Assembly (NCBI GenBank): GCA_029856145.1
Contig: JAHQWK010000004.1
Location: 1 to 64,000 of the forward strand
Direction: 5' to 3'
DNA length: 64,000 bases
Source of the DNA: Promethearchaeia archaeon
GTDB lineage: Archaea; Asgardarchaeota; Lokiarchaeia; Sigyniarchaeales; SOKP01
Notes under the pieces: model-generated
The model's input: only the letters and a program-made list of their open reading frames with translations
Told to the model about the DNA's origin: nothing
Databases searched by the model: none
Part shown: positions 44,974 to 53,034 of the stretch, piece by piece
Numbering within the stretch: the stretch's first letter is position 1
Layout: each line of letters opens with the position of its first letter
Made by a program: the position numbers and the translations under genes

Positions 44974-45519
44974 ATGTTAAAAACTAGTTATTACGATTAT
45001 ATTTATAAAGTTGATGGAGAAACTCTTAAACTTCGACCAGAGAAAATTTTTGAAGCTGGGGGGGTATATCTAATTATAGATAAAGAATTAAAATTGATTT
45101 GGATATGGGCAGGTAATCATTCACGTTTATTTCACAGATACATGGCCGCAAATTATGCTGGGAAACTAAAAACAAAGAAAAAATTCTATAACTTCAAATA
45201 TGAAGTCATAAAGCAAGGGCTTGAACCTACTGAATTTCATATAATCTTTAAGGAAATCAAAGAGAACAATGCTGAATTGAATTATCCTGGACAATCTAGA
45301 CATGGAATGATTAAAAATGAGACTTCTGGTTCAACTGGTTTACCAAGCCAGAAAGTCGAATCAGAAATTACGGAAAGTAATTTAAATTTATCAAGATCAG
45401 TGAAATCTCGTATTAAAAAGATTTTATCTGAAATTAAAGAAATACAAATGCATATAAAATATTCAATGAATCATATTCAACAACGTTTTGCTGAAATTGA
45501 AAAGGTATTAGATAAATAA
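44974..45519 (+). CDS. Gelsolin-like domain protein in the chemosensory operon
   Basis: The 181-aa protein has a single gelsolin-type domain at about residues 15-92. GGVYLIIDKELKLIWIWAG (about 29-47) matches the gelsolin strand pattern with the x-W-x-G-x-x-S turn (AGNHS). A helix with the Ala-rich (MAANYAGKL) pattern follows, then YEVIKQGLEPTEFHIIF, comparable to the family hallmark V-x-x-G-x-E-P-x-E-F. The C-terminus (about 130-181) is a charged coiled coil. Gelsolin domains bind actin, and Asgard archaea are known to encode such proteins with profilin and actin. The gene is between the CheW-CheC fusion and the CheR remnant/CheB. A soluble, cytosolic role at actin under chemosensory control is inference. 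No Shine-Dalgarno is obvious before the ATG. Confidence 0.72.
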   Translation: MLKTSYYDYIYKVDGETLKLRPEKIFEAGGVYLIIDKELKLIWIWAGNHSRLFHRYMAANYAGKLKTKKKFYNFKYEVIKQGLEPTEFHIIFKEIKENNAELNYPGQSRHGMIKNETSGSTGLPSQKVESEITESNLNLSRSVKSRIKKILSEIKEIQMHIKYSMNHIQQRFAEIEKVLDK

Positions 45520-45530
45520 AGTGTTTAGAA

Positions 45531-45737
45531 GTGATACGAATTGATGATATTCAAATTGATGAGGATTACTATGACCTTCTAATTCACTTATTAATGAAAA
45601 CGACTGGATTGAATTTAGACTATTATGGAAGAAATTTTGTAGAAAAAAGAATTAAATCCAGAATGATACGAGTTAACTCTCAGAGAGACTTAAACTTAAT
45701 AGATTCATCAAATTGCATATATATGAAAGATTATTAA
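45531..45737 (+). pseudogene. CheR N-terminal domain remnant (methyltransferase part missing)
   Basis: A 68-aa frame starting at GTG 45531 reads as the helical N-terminal domain of CheR: DEDYYDLLIHLLMKTTGLNLDYYGRNFVEKRIKSRM (about residues 11-46), with the Gly-Leu-x-L-x-x-Tyr and E-x-R-I-x-x-R-M features of receptor methyltransferases. The SAM-binding catalytic domain is absent: the frame ends and CheB begins at once. It looks like a deleted CheR, or a surviving docking domain. A functional CheR elsewhere in the genome cannot be excluded. Its end overlaps a possible upstream start of CheB. Confidence 0.65.
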
Positions 45738-45742
45738 AGAAA

Positions 45743-46888
45743 ATGTCAATTAATGTATTAGTTGCAGAAGACTCAAGTTTTCAGAGAAAATTGATTGCAG
45801 ATATGTTATTAACAAGTGAGGAAATTGCAACTGTAGATATTGCAAGAAATGGGAGAGAAGCAATTGAAAAAATTGAAAATACAAATCCAGATGTATTAAT
45901 ATTAGATTTAATGATGCCAGAAGTTGATGGAATAACCGTATTCAAGTTTCTTTCAGAACATTATCCAATACCTACAATTATATTTTCTGCTAAGAATCCA
46001 GAAACATTAGAACCTTCCGTTCAAACATTATTAATGGGGGCTTTTGATTTTTTACCAAAACCTCAAGGTTTATGGGAAGAGGAATTCCCAAAATATAAAG
46101 AAAAATTAGTTTCTAGTACTTTATATGCTGGAAAAATTAAAAAAACCTATGAGAAGCGTAATCTTTTAATTAAAAAATCAGCTGCTAAACCTCCTTCTTT
46201 GGATGCATATAGCGAGCAATATCAGATAAGTATAAAATCAAAACCAAAAATAATAGAGGTTCCAAAGGAAAAAATAATGAAAAGAAGTAGGATACAATCC
46301 AATACAATAGTCATTGGTACTAGCACTGGGGGCCCTAGAACTTTAAAATCAATATTAAAAGAAATCCCTAAAGATTTTCCTAGCCCAATTTTAATAGTAC
46401 AGCATTTAGATCCATACTTCATGAAAGAACTTTCAAAATCTCTAAATCAAATATGCAATATTGAAATTAAAATTCCTGTAAATGGAGAAAAAATTCTTCC
46501 TGGAAAAGCTTATCTTAGTCCAGGAGGAAAACACATGAAAGTTGTTCTGAGAAATAATATACCATGTATTAAAATATTTAAAGGCGAACCAGTAAATTTC
46601 TGCATGCCTTCTGTGGATGTATTGTTTTTTTCAGCAGCAGAAGTATATAAAAATCAAATACTTGGGATTTTATTAACCGGATTAGGAGAGGATGGGGCTG
46701 CCGGATTAGAAGCAATCAAAAAACAAGGTGGCAAAACTATCGCTGAATCAGAGCAAACGTGTGTAGTTTATGGTATGCCTAAAGCAGCTGTAAAAAGAGG
46801 AGCTGCTAACTTTATTGTCCCAAACTATGAAATTAAAGATCACATGATGAGATTTACTAAAAGAAAGGAAATTAACATAACAAATTAA
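45743..46888 (+). CDS. cheB: CheB methylesterase/glutamine deamidase, copy 1
   Basis: I choose ATG 45743 (MSINVLVAEDSS) because the extra ten codons from 45713 lie over the CheR remnant and do not belong to the receiver fold. The 381-aa product has a receiver domain (about 1-120; Asp55 in ILDLMMP, Lys near residue 106 in FLPKP), a linker, and a catalytic domain from about 185. The triad is Ser194 in IGTSTGGP, His221 in VQHLDP and the late Asp in TGLGEDGAAGL. CheB removes methyl groups from receptors after activation by CheA. No receptor genes are in the window. Confidence 0.94.
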   Translation: MSINVLVAEDSSFQRKLIADMLLTSEEIATVDIARNGREAIEKIENTNPDVLILDLMMPEVDGITVFKFLSEHYPIPTIIFSAKNPETLEPSVQTLLMGAFDFLPKPQGLWEEEFPKYKEKLVSSTLYAGKIKKTYEKRNLLIKKSAAKPPSLDAYSEQYQISIKSKPKIIEVPKEKIMKRSRIQSNTIVIGTSTGGPRTLKSILKEIPKDFPSPILIVQHLDPYFMKELSKSLNQICNIEIKIPVNGEKILPGKAYLSPGGKHMKVVLRNNIPCIKIFKGEPVNFCMPSVDVLFFSAAEVYKNQILGILLTGLGEDGAAGLEAIKKQGGKTIAESEQTCVVYGMPKAAVKRGAANFIVPNYEIKDHMMRFTKRKEINITN

Positions 46889-46912
46889 TAATTTAACTTT
46901 TTAAATTTAAAG

Positions 46913-47452
46913 GTGAATAATATTAAAACCTATGGACGTATTGAAAAAATGGATAGAAATGGTGAGGCTTTCTTACCCATAGGTCATTATTTTATCACAA
47001 ATTGTAAGAATAAACCAAAAAATATTCATCCAAAAGTATCAATTTATGGATTAGGCTCTTGTATTGCTCTAATTCTTATTGATTTCAAAAATAAAGTATG
47101 TGGAATGTCTCACATTTTACTTCCTAAAGCCCGTCTAAATAAAACAATAGATTATCCTCATAAATATGCAGATCTCTCTTTAAAATTATTAATTCAAGAT
47201 CTAAAAAAGCATGGAGCTGTGAAAGAAAACATAATGGCAATCATAGTAGGGGGTTCAAAAATTTTTAATTTAGATGAAAATTTTATGGGGATTGATAATA
47301 CTAAAGCTATTAAAGAACAATTGGAAAAATTAAAGATTAAAGTTATCGGAGAAGATACTGGAGGATCTGAAGGGAGGGGGATAATATTTGATACTAAAGA
47401 TTTCGCTGTTTACGTTAAATTAACAAGAGAACAAAATTATAAAAAAATTTAA
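46913..47452 (+). CDS. cheD: CheD receptor deamidase/CheC activator
   Basis: This 179-aa protein, as read from GTG 46913, has CheD residues Cys50 in GLGSCIALILID and His67 in MSHILLPKARL. Then come KYADLSLKLLIQDLKK and the closing GEDTGGSEGRGI. CheD deamidates receptor glutamines and in many systems also binds CheC to raise its CheY-P phosphatase activity. The start is not secure: AGGTG overlaps the GTG itself, so a start a few codons downstream is possible. It is followed 26 bases later by CheC. Confidence 0.93.
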   Translation: MNNIKTYGRIEKMDRNGEAFLPIGHYFITNCKNKPKNIHPKVSIYGLGSCIALILIDFKNKVCGMSHILLPKARLNKTIDYPHKYADLSLKLLIQDLKKHGAVKENIMAIIVGGSKIFNLDENFMGIDNTKAIKEQLEKLKIKVIGEDTGGSEGRGIIFDTKDFAVYVKLTREQNYKKI

Positions 47453-47496
47453 TATATAAAAAGAGAATGTCATAAAAATTGGAAGAGGAAATAAAA

Positions 47497-48165
47497 ATGA
47501 ATGAAAAGGTCACAAATCAATCTGCTAAGATAAACCTAACAGAAGCACAATTGGATATGTTAAAAGAAATTGGCAATATCGGTTCTGGACATGCAATAAC
47601 AGCACTTTCTGAGATATTGAATAAAAATGTAGAAGTTTCATTAACATCAGCAGAAATACATTCCTTTTGGAAAGTTCCAGATCTGTTTGATAATCATAAT
47701 ATAGAAGTAGTAGTTATATATTCTGAAATTCCCTTTAATTCGGATCTCGCAATTATCCAAATATTTCCCAAAGAATCAATAATTAATCTGATAAATTTAT
47801 TAAACGATTATGATAAAAAATCCATAGATAATGTAAATAGCAATAATGATTTGGACGATTTCTCCTATAGCATTATAAATGAAATCGGTAATATTTTGAG
47901 TGGCCATTATGCTAGTGCTTTAGCAGATTTGTTGTCAATTAAACTAATCCCAAAGGTGCCAAAAGTAGCAATTGATACATTAAATGCCATCCTAAATTGC
48001 ATTATCGCAAAATATTCCCAATTGATAGATTATTTGATATTAATAAATACAAAATTAATAGTTTCAGATTTGAATATAAATGGAACAATTTGCCTTATTC
48101 CAAGTATTGAAATTCTAAGGAGTTTATTTGAGATTTTAAACGTAAAATATGATATGAACTTATAA
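47497..48165 (+). CDS. cheC: CheC CheY-P phosphatase, stand-alone
   Basis: I start at ATG 47497 rather than the TTG at 47479, because GAGGA lies ten bases before the ATG. The 222-aa product is a single CheC domain with two intact sites: D20/E24/N27 in LDMLKEIGN and S-x3-E-x2-N in SIINEIGNILSGHYASAL near residue 126. It removes phosphate from CheY. Together with the fusion at 42879 the operon has three CheC domains, so dephosphorylation is heavily represented. It ends 13 bases before the second CheB. Confidence 0.92.
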   Translation: MNEKVTNQSAKINLTEAQLDMLKEIGNIGSGHAITALSEILNKNVEVSLTSAEIHSFWKVPDLFDNHNIEVVVIYSEIPFNSDLAIIQIFPKESIINLINLLNDYDKKSIDNVNSNNDLDDFSYSIINEIGNILSGHYASALADLLSIKLIPKVPKVAIDTLNAILNCIIAKYSQLIDYLILINTKLIVSDLNINGTICLIPSIEILRSLFEILNVKYDMNL

Positions 48166-48178
48166 GTAGGAGTTTTAT

Positions 48179-49555
48179 ATGTCGATAGACGTATTAATAG
48201 CCGATGACAGTATGTATTTAAGAAAGAGTATAGCAGATATCCTTAAAGAACATGATTTAATAAATATAGTTGATTATGCTAAGGACGGAATTGAAGCGGT
48301 TAAATTTGTAAAAAAATACAGCCCTGATGTTTTAGTTTTAGACTTAGTGATGCCTAAAATGAACGGATTAGATGCATTCAAACTAATTATGGAAGGCCAT
48401 CCAACTCCTACAGTTATTCTATCAGCTATTAGCCCTAAAAATTTGGATTCCTCTATTCAAGCATTGTTAATGGGAGCTTTTGATTATATTATAAAACCTG
48501 GAGGCCTTGGTGCTAAAGATTTGCCTAGGTTTCGTGAAGAATTACTTGCTAAAGTATTATTAGCTTCACAATCTCAGATAAAGAGAATTTTTAAGACAGA
48601 AGAAAATTTATTAAGTAAGCGTAAATCACTTCGCCAAGAAATGATCGATCGAATTTTTGATTTTGGACAATACATAAATCAACTAAAACCTATTGAAGAA
48701 ATTGAAGAAAAACGGGAAATTGACTCTTTTGAAATAATGAAAGTAAAGGCAATTCTCAAGGATGAAATTAAACCAGCAGTAATTGATGAAACCTCCAGTA
48801 AAACAGAAATCAAATCAACTAAAAAACTAGAGGGTGAAATCAGTTCAAAAATACAATCAAAATCAAGTGAATCATTAAAAATACTTAAAACAAGAAAACA
48901 GAAATTAGCTTCTGTATTAGATAATAAAAAGAAAGAAGTTGCATCCATTCCTGATCTTTCCCCTGTTAGAGGATTTGCTTTAACTTCAAATGTTATAGTT
49001 ATGGGTGCTAGTGTGGGGGGCCCCAGAACAATTACTACAATCTTAAGAGAAATTCCCAGAAATTATAACACTCCAATTTTAATTGTTCAACACTTATCTT
49101 CTCATTTTACAGAAGCTTTTGCAGATAATTTAAATATGGAATGCGAATTAGAAATAAAAGTTGCGAAAAACGGAGATCAACTTCAATCAGGTCAAGTTTA
49201 TATCGCACCTGGAGATAAGCATATGGAAATTACCGTAGATAATAAAACACCTTCAATTAAAATCTATAAGGGAGCACCAGTTAATTTTTGTATGCCTTCT
49301 ATCGATGTTTTATTTTTTTCTGCGGCAAAAATTTTTAGAAATCGAGCTATGGGGATACTTCTAACCGGTATGGGTTCTGATGGTGTTGAAGGGTTAGGAG
49401 CAATAAAAAGAGTAGGCGGAAAAACAATCTCCGAGGCAGAGGAAACATGTATACTATATGCAATGCCAAAATTCGCAGTAGAAAAAGGTTTCGCTGATTT
49501 TATCTTGCCAAATTATGAAATTAAAGATCAAATTACTAAATTCATTAAAAATTAA
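48179..49555 (+). CDS. cheB: CheB methylesterase, copy 2, with a long charged linker
   Basis: This 458-aa protein has a receiver domain (about 1-120; Asp55 in VLDLVMP), then a Lys/Glu/Ser-rich linker (about 135-260). The catalytic domain has Ser278 in MGASVGGP, His305 in VQHLSS and late Asp in TGMGSDGVEGL. The order is as in copy 1, but the linker is about 75 residues longer. Catalytic residues are intact, so both copies may be active. AGGAG lies six bases before the ATG. It is the last gene of the operon and converges with EF-2. Confidence 0.94.
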   Translation: MSIDVLIADDSMYLRKSIADILKEHDLINIVDYAKDGIEAVKFVKKYSPDVLVLDLVMPKMNGLDAFKLIMEGHPTPTVILSAISPKNLDSSIQALLMGAFDYIIKPGGLGAKDLPRFREELLAKVLLASQSQIKRIFKTEENLLSKRKSLRQEMIDRIFDFGQYINQLKPIEEIEEKREIDSFEIMKVKAILKDEIKPAVIDETSSKTEIKSTKKLEGEISSKIQSKSSESLKILKTRKQKLASVLDNKKKEVASIPDLSPVRGFALTSNVIVMGASVGGPRTITTILREIPRNYNTPILIVQHLSSHFTEAFADNLNMECELEIKVAKNGDQLQSGQVYIAPGDKHMEITVDNKTPSIKIYKGAPVNFCMPSIDVLFFSAAKIFRNRAMGILLTGMGSDGVEGLGAIKRVGGKTISEAEETCILYAMPKFAVEKGFADFILPNYEIKDQITKFIKN

Positions 49556-49585
49556 CATTTTATAAATTAAAATTAATTTTCCATT

Positions 49586-51775
49586 TTACCAAGATATTCC
49601 TTTAAAAAACTTAATCTCTTGAATTAATTTTTGAGATTCGTGTTGTGGAATCTCCATAAATGCATAAAATTCATTCTGCCAAAATGCTCTTCCGGAACTA
49701 GTTGACCGAATCTCTTCAGCAAATTTAATTGAATGTCTCACAGGTATTAAAATTTCCATAACTGCTTGATATTCTTTGTCTTGGTCTATATTCTTAATCT
49801 TAGTAGAATATTTTGATAGTAATGTAATAGTATTTTTAATGTAATCAGGTGGAAGTTGGATGATGGTATGATATATTGGCTCTAAAAGAATTAAATCCGC
49901 TTCAATTAATCCAGTCTTGATTGCCTCATAAAACATAGAAGATAATTCGGTAAAAACATTTTCATGTGGAATATTTTGAATATTCAAATCTTCAATTGTA
50001 ATTTTAATTTCTGCTAATTTTTCACTACAAAGTGGACCATTTAAATGGATTTTTTCAATTATCTCAGAGATTGCATTTTTATAAAATTCATTTAATTCAA
50101 ATTCTCCCTTGTATATCAATATGTTTTGATCATAATCACTCATCCAGAAATTTTCGATCTCTTCTTCACTAAGACATGTTTTTTCGCTCAAGATCTCTTT
50201 AAATTTTATGATAGGTTTTATTGTTTTATAATCAATATTGCGAAAAAACCTTACAGTTTTATCATCTAGCCGTTCAATTTTCAATTTAAGAGAACTTTGA
50301 CTATTGGGAGAGTTTACTGATATTAAAGAAGAATGATTTCGACATGATTCTTTAAAAACAGCTCTAGGTTCAGAAGTAGAAACATTTACTCCTCTTTTTC
50401 CAATTTCATTTGCAGATACTTCCAAATGGAGAGGACCTGCACCCGACAAGAGAAATTCACCATTTTCTTCATTTATATCGAATTTCAGATTTGGATCTTC
50501 AATTAACAGATTTTCTATTAATTCTTTCATTTTATCTAGATCTCTTAGATATTCTGGTTCAATTGAAACGGAAACGACGGGGCTTGTAACATATTTCACA
50601 CTTTCAAATGGTACCATGTCATCAATATGGTTACTGTCTATTATTGTTTCACCACTTTTTATCTTCTTGAGGCCTTCTATTGCAAGGATATTACCAACAG
50701 GTATGGTTTCTACTTGCTCCCTTCTTTGTCCCATGAAAATGGCAATTCGTTGAATTTTCTCATAAGTATTTTCATTTAAAAGAAAAATTTCTTTTTTGTT
50801 TGTACAGCTTCCAGAAAAAATCCTTCCCGTTGATATTAATCCGTGTTTATCAACTTGTACTTTACTTAAACACACAATTAAAGGACCTTTTGGGTCACAA
50901 TTTAGCATAGCTTTTCCTAATTCAGAATTAATATCTCCATCCCAGATTTTTTCAATTCTATATTTTTGTGCTTCTATTGGATTTGGTAAATGATCCACAA
51001 CCATCTCCAATATAGCTTTATGAATTGGAAAATATGTAGCCAAATCAGCATAAGTTTCCTTTGTATAGGTATCTTTATTATACCTCTCTCTAATACCTAT
51101 AAATTTCAAGTTGCTTTTTTCTATAATGTTTAATGTAAAACCCCATTTATGAAGAGCTGAACCAAATGCAACATTTCCTGCTAAAGGTGATACTTTCCAC
51201 CTCTTATTAAAAGGATGTTCAGCATATCTTTCTATTAGAGTGTTGAATGACTTAATTATTCGTATATACTTCTTTTTTATATCTTCATCAGAAAGCTTCA
51301 ATTCTCTAATTAGGCGATCTACTTTATTAATGAATAATACTGGTTTAACTCCTTCTTGGAGGGCTTGTTTAATTACAGTTTCAGATTGTGTAATTACTTC
51401 TTCAACTGCGTCGACTACCACTACCACTCCATCCACTAATCTTAATGCGCGAGTTACTTTTCCACTAAAATCTAAATGACCCGGTGTATCAACTAAATTA
51501 ATAAGAAAGGGTTCATGCCCTTCAAGAGATTTCTCATAATATAAAGAAATGTTTGCTGATTTCATTGTAATGCCTCGTCTTTGTTCTTCTTCAAGAAAAT
51601 CTAAAGCACGAGCTTCACCTGCCAAATCTGGTGATAAAAATCCTGCTTCACTCAGTAAAGAATCAGAGAGTGTTGTTTTTCCGTGGTCGATGTGCCCTAC
51701 TAAAGCCATACACCTTATTCTAGTAGGGTCCTCCATTAAATTTAGTATTTCCACAATTTCTTTCCTTCGAGGCAT
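49586..51775 (-). CDS. Elongation factor 2-like GTPase, diverged copy without the diphthamide loop
   Basis: The 729-aa protein starts MPRRKEIVEILNLM. Its G1 is GHIDHGKT (about residues 26-33), then RRGITMKSANISL (switch I), VDTPGHLDF (G3) and NKVD (G4), as in archaeal EF-2. Domains II-V follow to ITLLSKYS ... RSTSSGRAFWQNEF. In archaeal EF-2 the domain IV tip reads like LHEDAIHRGPAQ with the diphthamide His. The matching place here (about 585-610, IKITIEDLNIQNIPHENVF) is shortened, and the usual HRG sequence is missing. This agrees with my recollection that some Asgard archaea have EF-2 paralogues or EF-2 without diphthamide. It might be a paralogue or the sole EF-2. The start is AT-rich with no clear Shine-Dalgarno. 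Confidence 0.85.
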   Translation of the reverse strand: MPRRKEIVEILNLMEDPTRIRCMALVGHIDHGKTTLSDSLLSEAGFLSPDLAGEARALDFLEEEQRRGITMKSANISLYYEKSLEGHEPFLINLVDTPGHLDFSGKVTRALRLVDGVVVVVDAVEEVITQSETVIKQALQEGVKPVLFINKVDRLIRELKLSDEDIKKKYIRIIKSFNTLIERYAEHPFNKRWKVSPLAGNVAFGSALHKWGFTLNIIEKSNLKFIGIRERYNKDTYTKETYADLATYFPIHKAILEMVVDHLPNPIEAQKYRIEKIWDGDINSELGKAMLNCDPKGPLIVCLSKVQVDKHGLISTGRIFSGSCTNKKEIFLLNENTYEKIQRIAIFMGQRREQVETIPVGNILAIEGLKKIKSGETIIDSNHIDDMVPFESVKYVTSPVVSVSIEPEYLRDLDKMKELIENLLIEDPNLKFDINEENGEFLLSGAGPLHLEVSANEIGKRGVNVSTSEPRAVFKESCRNHSSLISVNSPNSQSSLKLKIERLDDKTVRFFRNIDYKTIKPIIKFKEILSEKTCLSEEEIENFWMSDYDQNILIYKGEFELNEFYKNAISEIIEKIHLNGPLCSEKLAEIKITIEDLNIQNIPHENVFTELSSMFYEAIKTGLIEADLILLEPIYHTIIQLPPDYIKNTITLLSKYSTKIKNIDQDKEYQAVMEILIPVRHSIKFAEEIRSTSSGRAFWQNEFYAFMEIPQHESQKLIQEIKFFKGISW

Positions 51776-51977
51776 GATCTGGTGAAATATTTTTCTATAA
51801 TCTTATTTAGGATTATAAATACTTTGATTAAAATTTTAGGATTTTTATGGAAAGATAATTAGCGGGAAATGATTTTTCAAGACTCAAGATCTTCTTCATT
51901 AATCAGCAAACCAGTGTTGATTTCAGTTGGGTCAGAGCTTTCAATAAAATCATTTCCCTAAGATAATAAAGGAAGAG

Positions 51978-52610
51978 TTATAATTTAACTTCACCATTAA
52001 TACGAACTATTCTTCCATCAATATGTAATCTTCCATCGCAGAACAGTTCAATTGCCTTGGGGAATGCTTTATGTTCCCATTCTAAAATTCTAGGAGCAAG
52101 CGTTTTTTTTGTATCAGTATCATAAACAGTTACAGCGTGTTGAATAATAATTGGGCCATGATCTTCATGAATATCTACAAAATGAACAGTAACACCAGAG
52201 ACTTTTACTCCATAGGCAAGAGCATCTTCATGCGCATGCATCCCCTTGAAGCTTGGCAGGAGTGCAGGATGGATATTCATAATACTATCCTTGAAAGTTT
52301 CTATGAAATATTGACTTACATATCTCATGTACCCTACTAATACAATAAGTTCACATTCATACTTTTTCAATATATCTATCATTTTTTGGTCAAATTCCTC
52401 TCTTGTCCCTTCATGTTTATCTGATTCAATTAGTACATATGGAATATTATGATTTTTAGCTCTTTCCATACAATATACTCCAGCTTTATTACAAATCAGA
52501 ACTTCTACTGTTGCTTTATCCTTCAAAATTCCGGCTTCGCAAGCATTAACTATTGCTTGGAAATTACTTCCAGACCCACTAGCAATTGCACCTATTTTTA
52601 CTTTACTCAT
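51978..52610 (-). CDS. purN: Phosphoribosylglycinamide formyltransferase
   Basis: This 210-aa protein has the PurN landmarks. ASGSGSNFQAIVNAC (about residues 10-24) is the phosphate loop. VLVGYMRYVSQYF and NIHPALLPSFKGMHAHEDALAYGVKVSGVTVHFVD carry the catalytic Asn/His (in NIHPALLPSF), and the Asp is in EDHGPII. It transfers a formyl group to glycinamide ribonucleotide in purine synthesis, using formyl-tetrahydrofolate. The length is typical. It lies alone on the minus strand with 200 bases or more on each side. Confidence 0.93.
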   Translation of the reverse strand: MSKVKIGAIASGSGSNFQAIVNACEAGILKDKATVEVLICNKAGVYCMERAKNHNIPYVLIESDKHEGTREEFDQKMIDILKKYECELIVLVGYMRYVSQYFIETFKDSIMNIHPALLPSFKGMHAHEDALAYGVKVSGVTVHFVDIHEDHGPIIIQHAVTVYDTDTKKTLAPRILEWEHKAFPKAIELFCDGRLHIDGRIVRINGEVKL

Positions 52611-53034
52611 AATTCTACTAAGTTTTTTCTCAAAAAAAAGAATACTTATTAATGAAGAATTATCAAATGGGAAAGAGTTGGAAAAAGAATATATAATAAA
52701 ATTTTAGATTTTTGATAATGATAATGTTTTTATTTGATTAATTCATATTTATCATAGAAATTTAGTAATATTTCATTCTCAAAATTATTCTCTTCCGAAA
52801 ATAAGCTATAATGTAAGAGAATGTAATACTATTTATCAAAAATAAGCAATTACAAATTAACAAACTATATCGACAAGTAAATGAAATTTCAAGTATTATT
52901 AATCAATACACGATAATATTGATGATAATAATAAATCAAGACATTAAGAAATAAGAATCTAAATTTTACGATTTAATCATCATATCGTTAAGATTTCAAA
53001 TATAAAAAGTAATTAACTAGCGTAATGAAGATTT
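52611..53034. other. Divergent intergenic region before purN and aCPSF1
   Basis: 424 AT-rich bases without a convincing frame. For aCPSF1 the sequence AAATATAAAAAG at about 52999-53010 is a TATA-like element about 25-30 bases before the ATG at 53035, so the message should have a very short leader. For purN, the minus-strand promoter must lie in the left third, but I see no strong element. No repeat or RNA gene is recognised. Confidence 0.35.

Noticed and set aside
45713..46888. CheB start at the earlier ATG
   Set aside because: The extra ten residues are not part of a receiver fold and overlap the CheR remnant. MSINVLVAEDSS at 45743 is the natural start.
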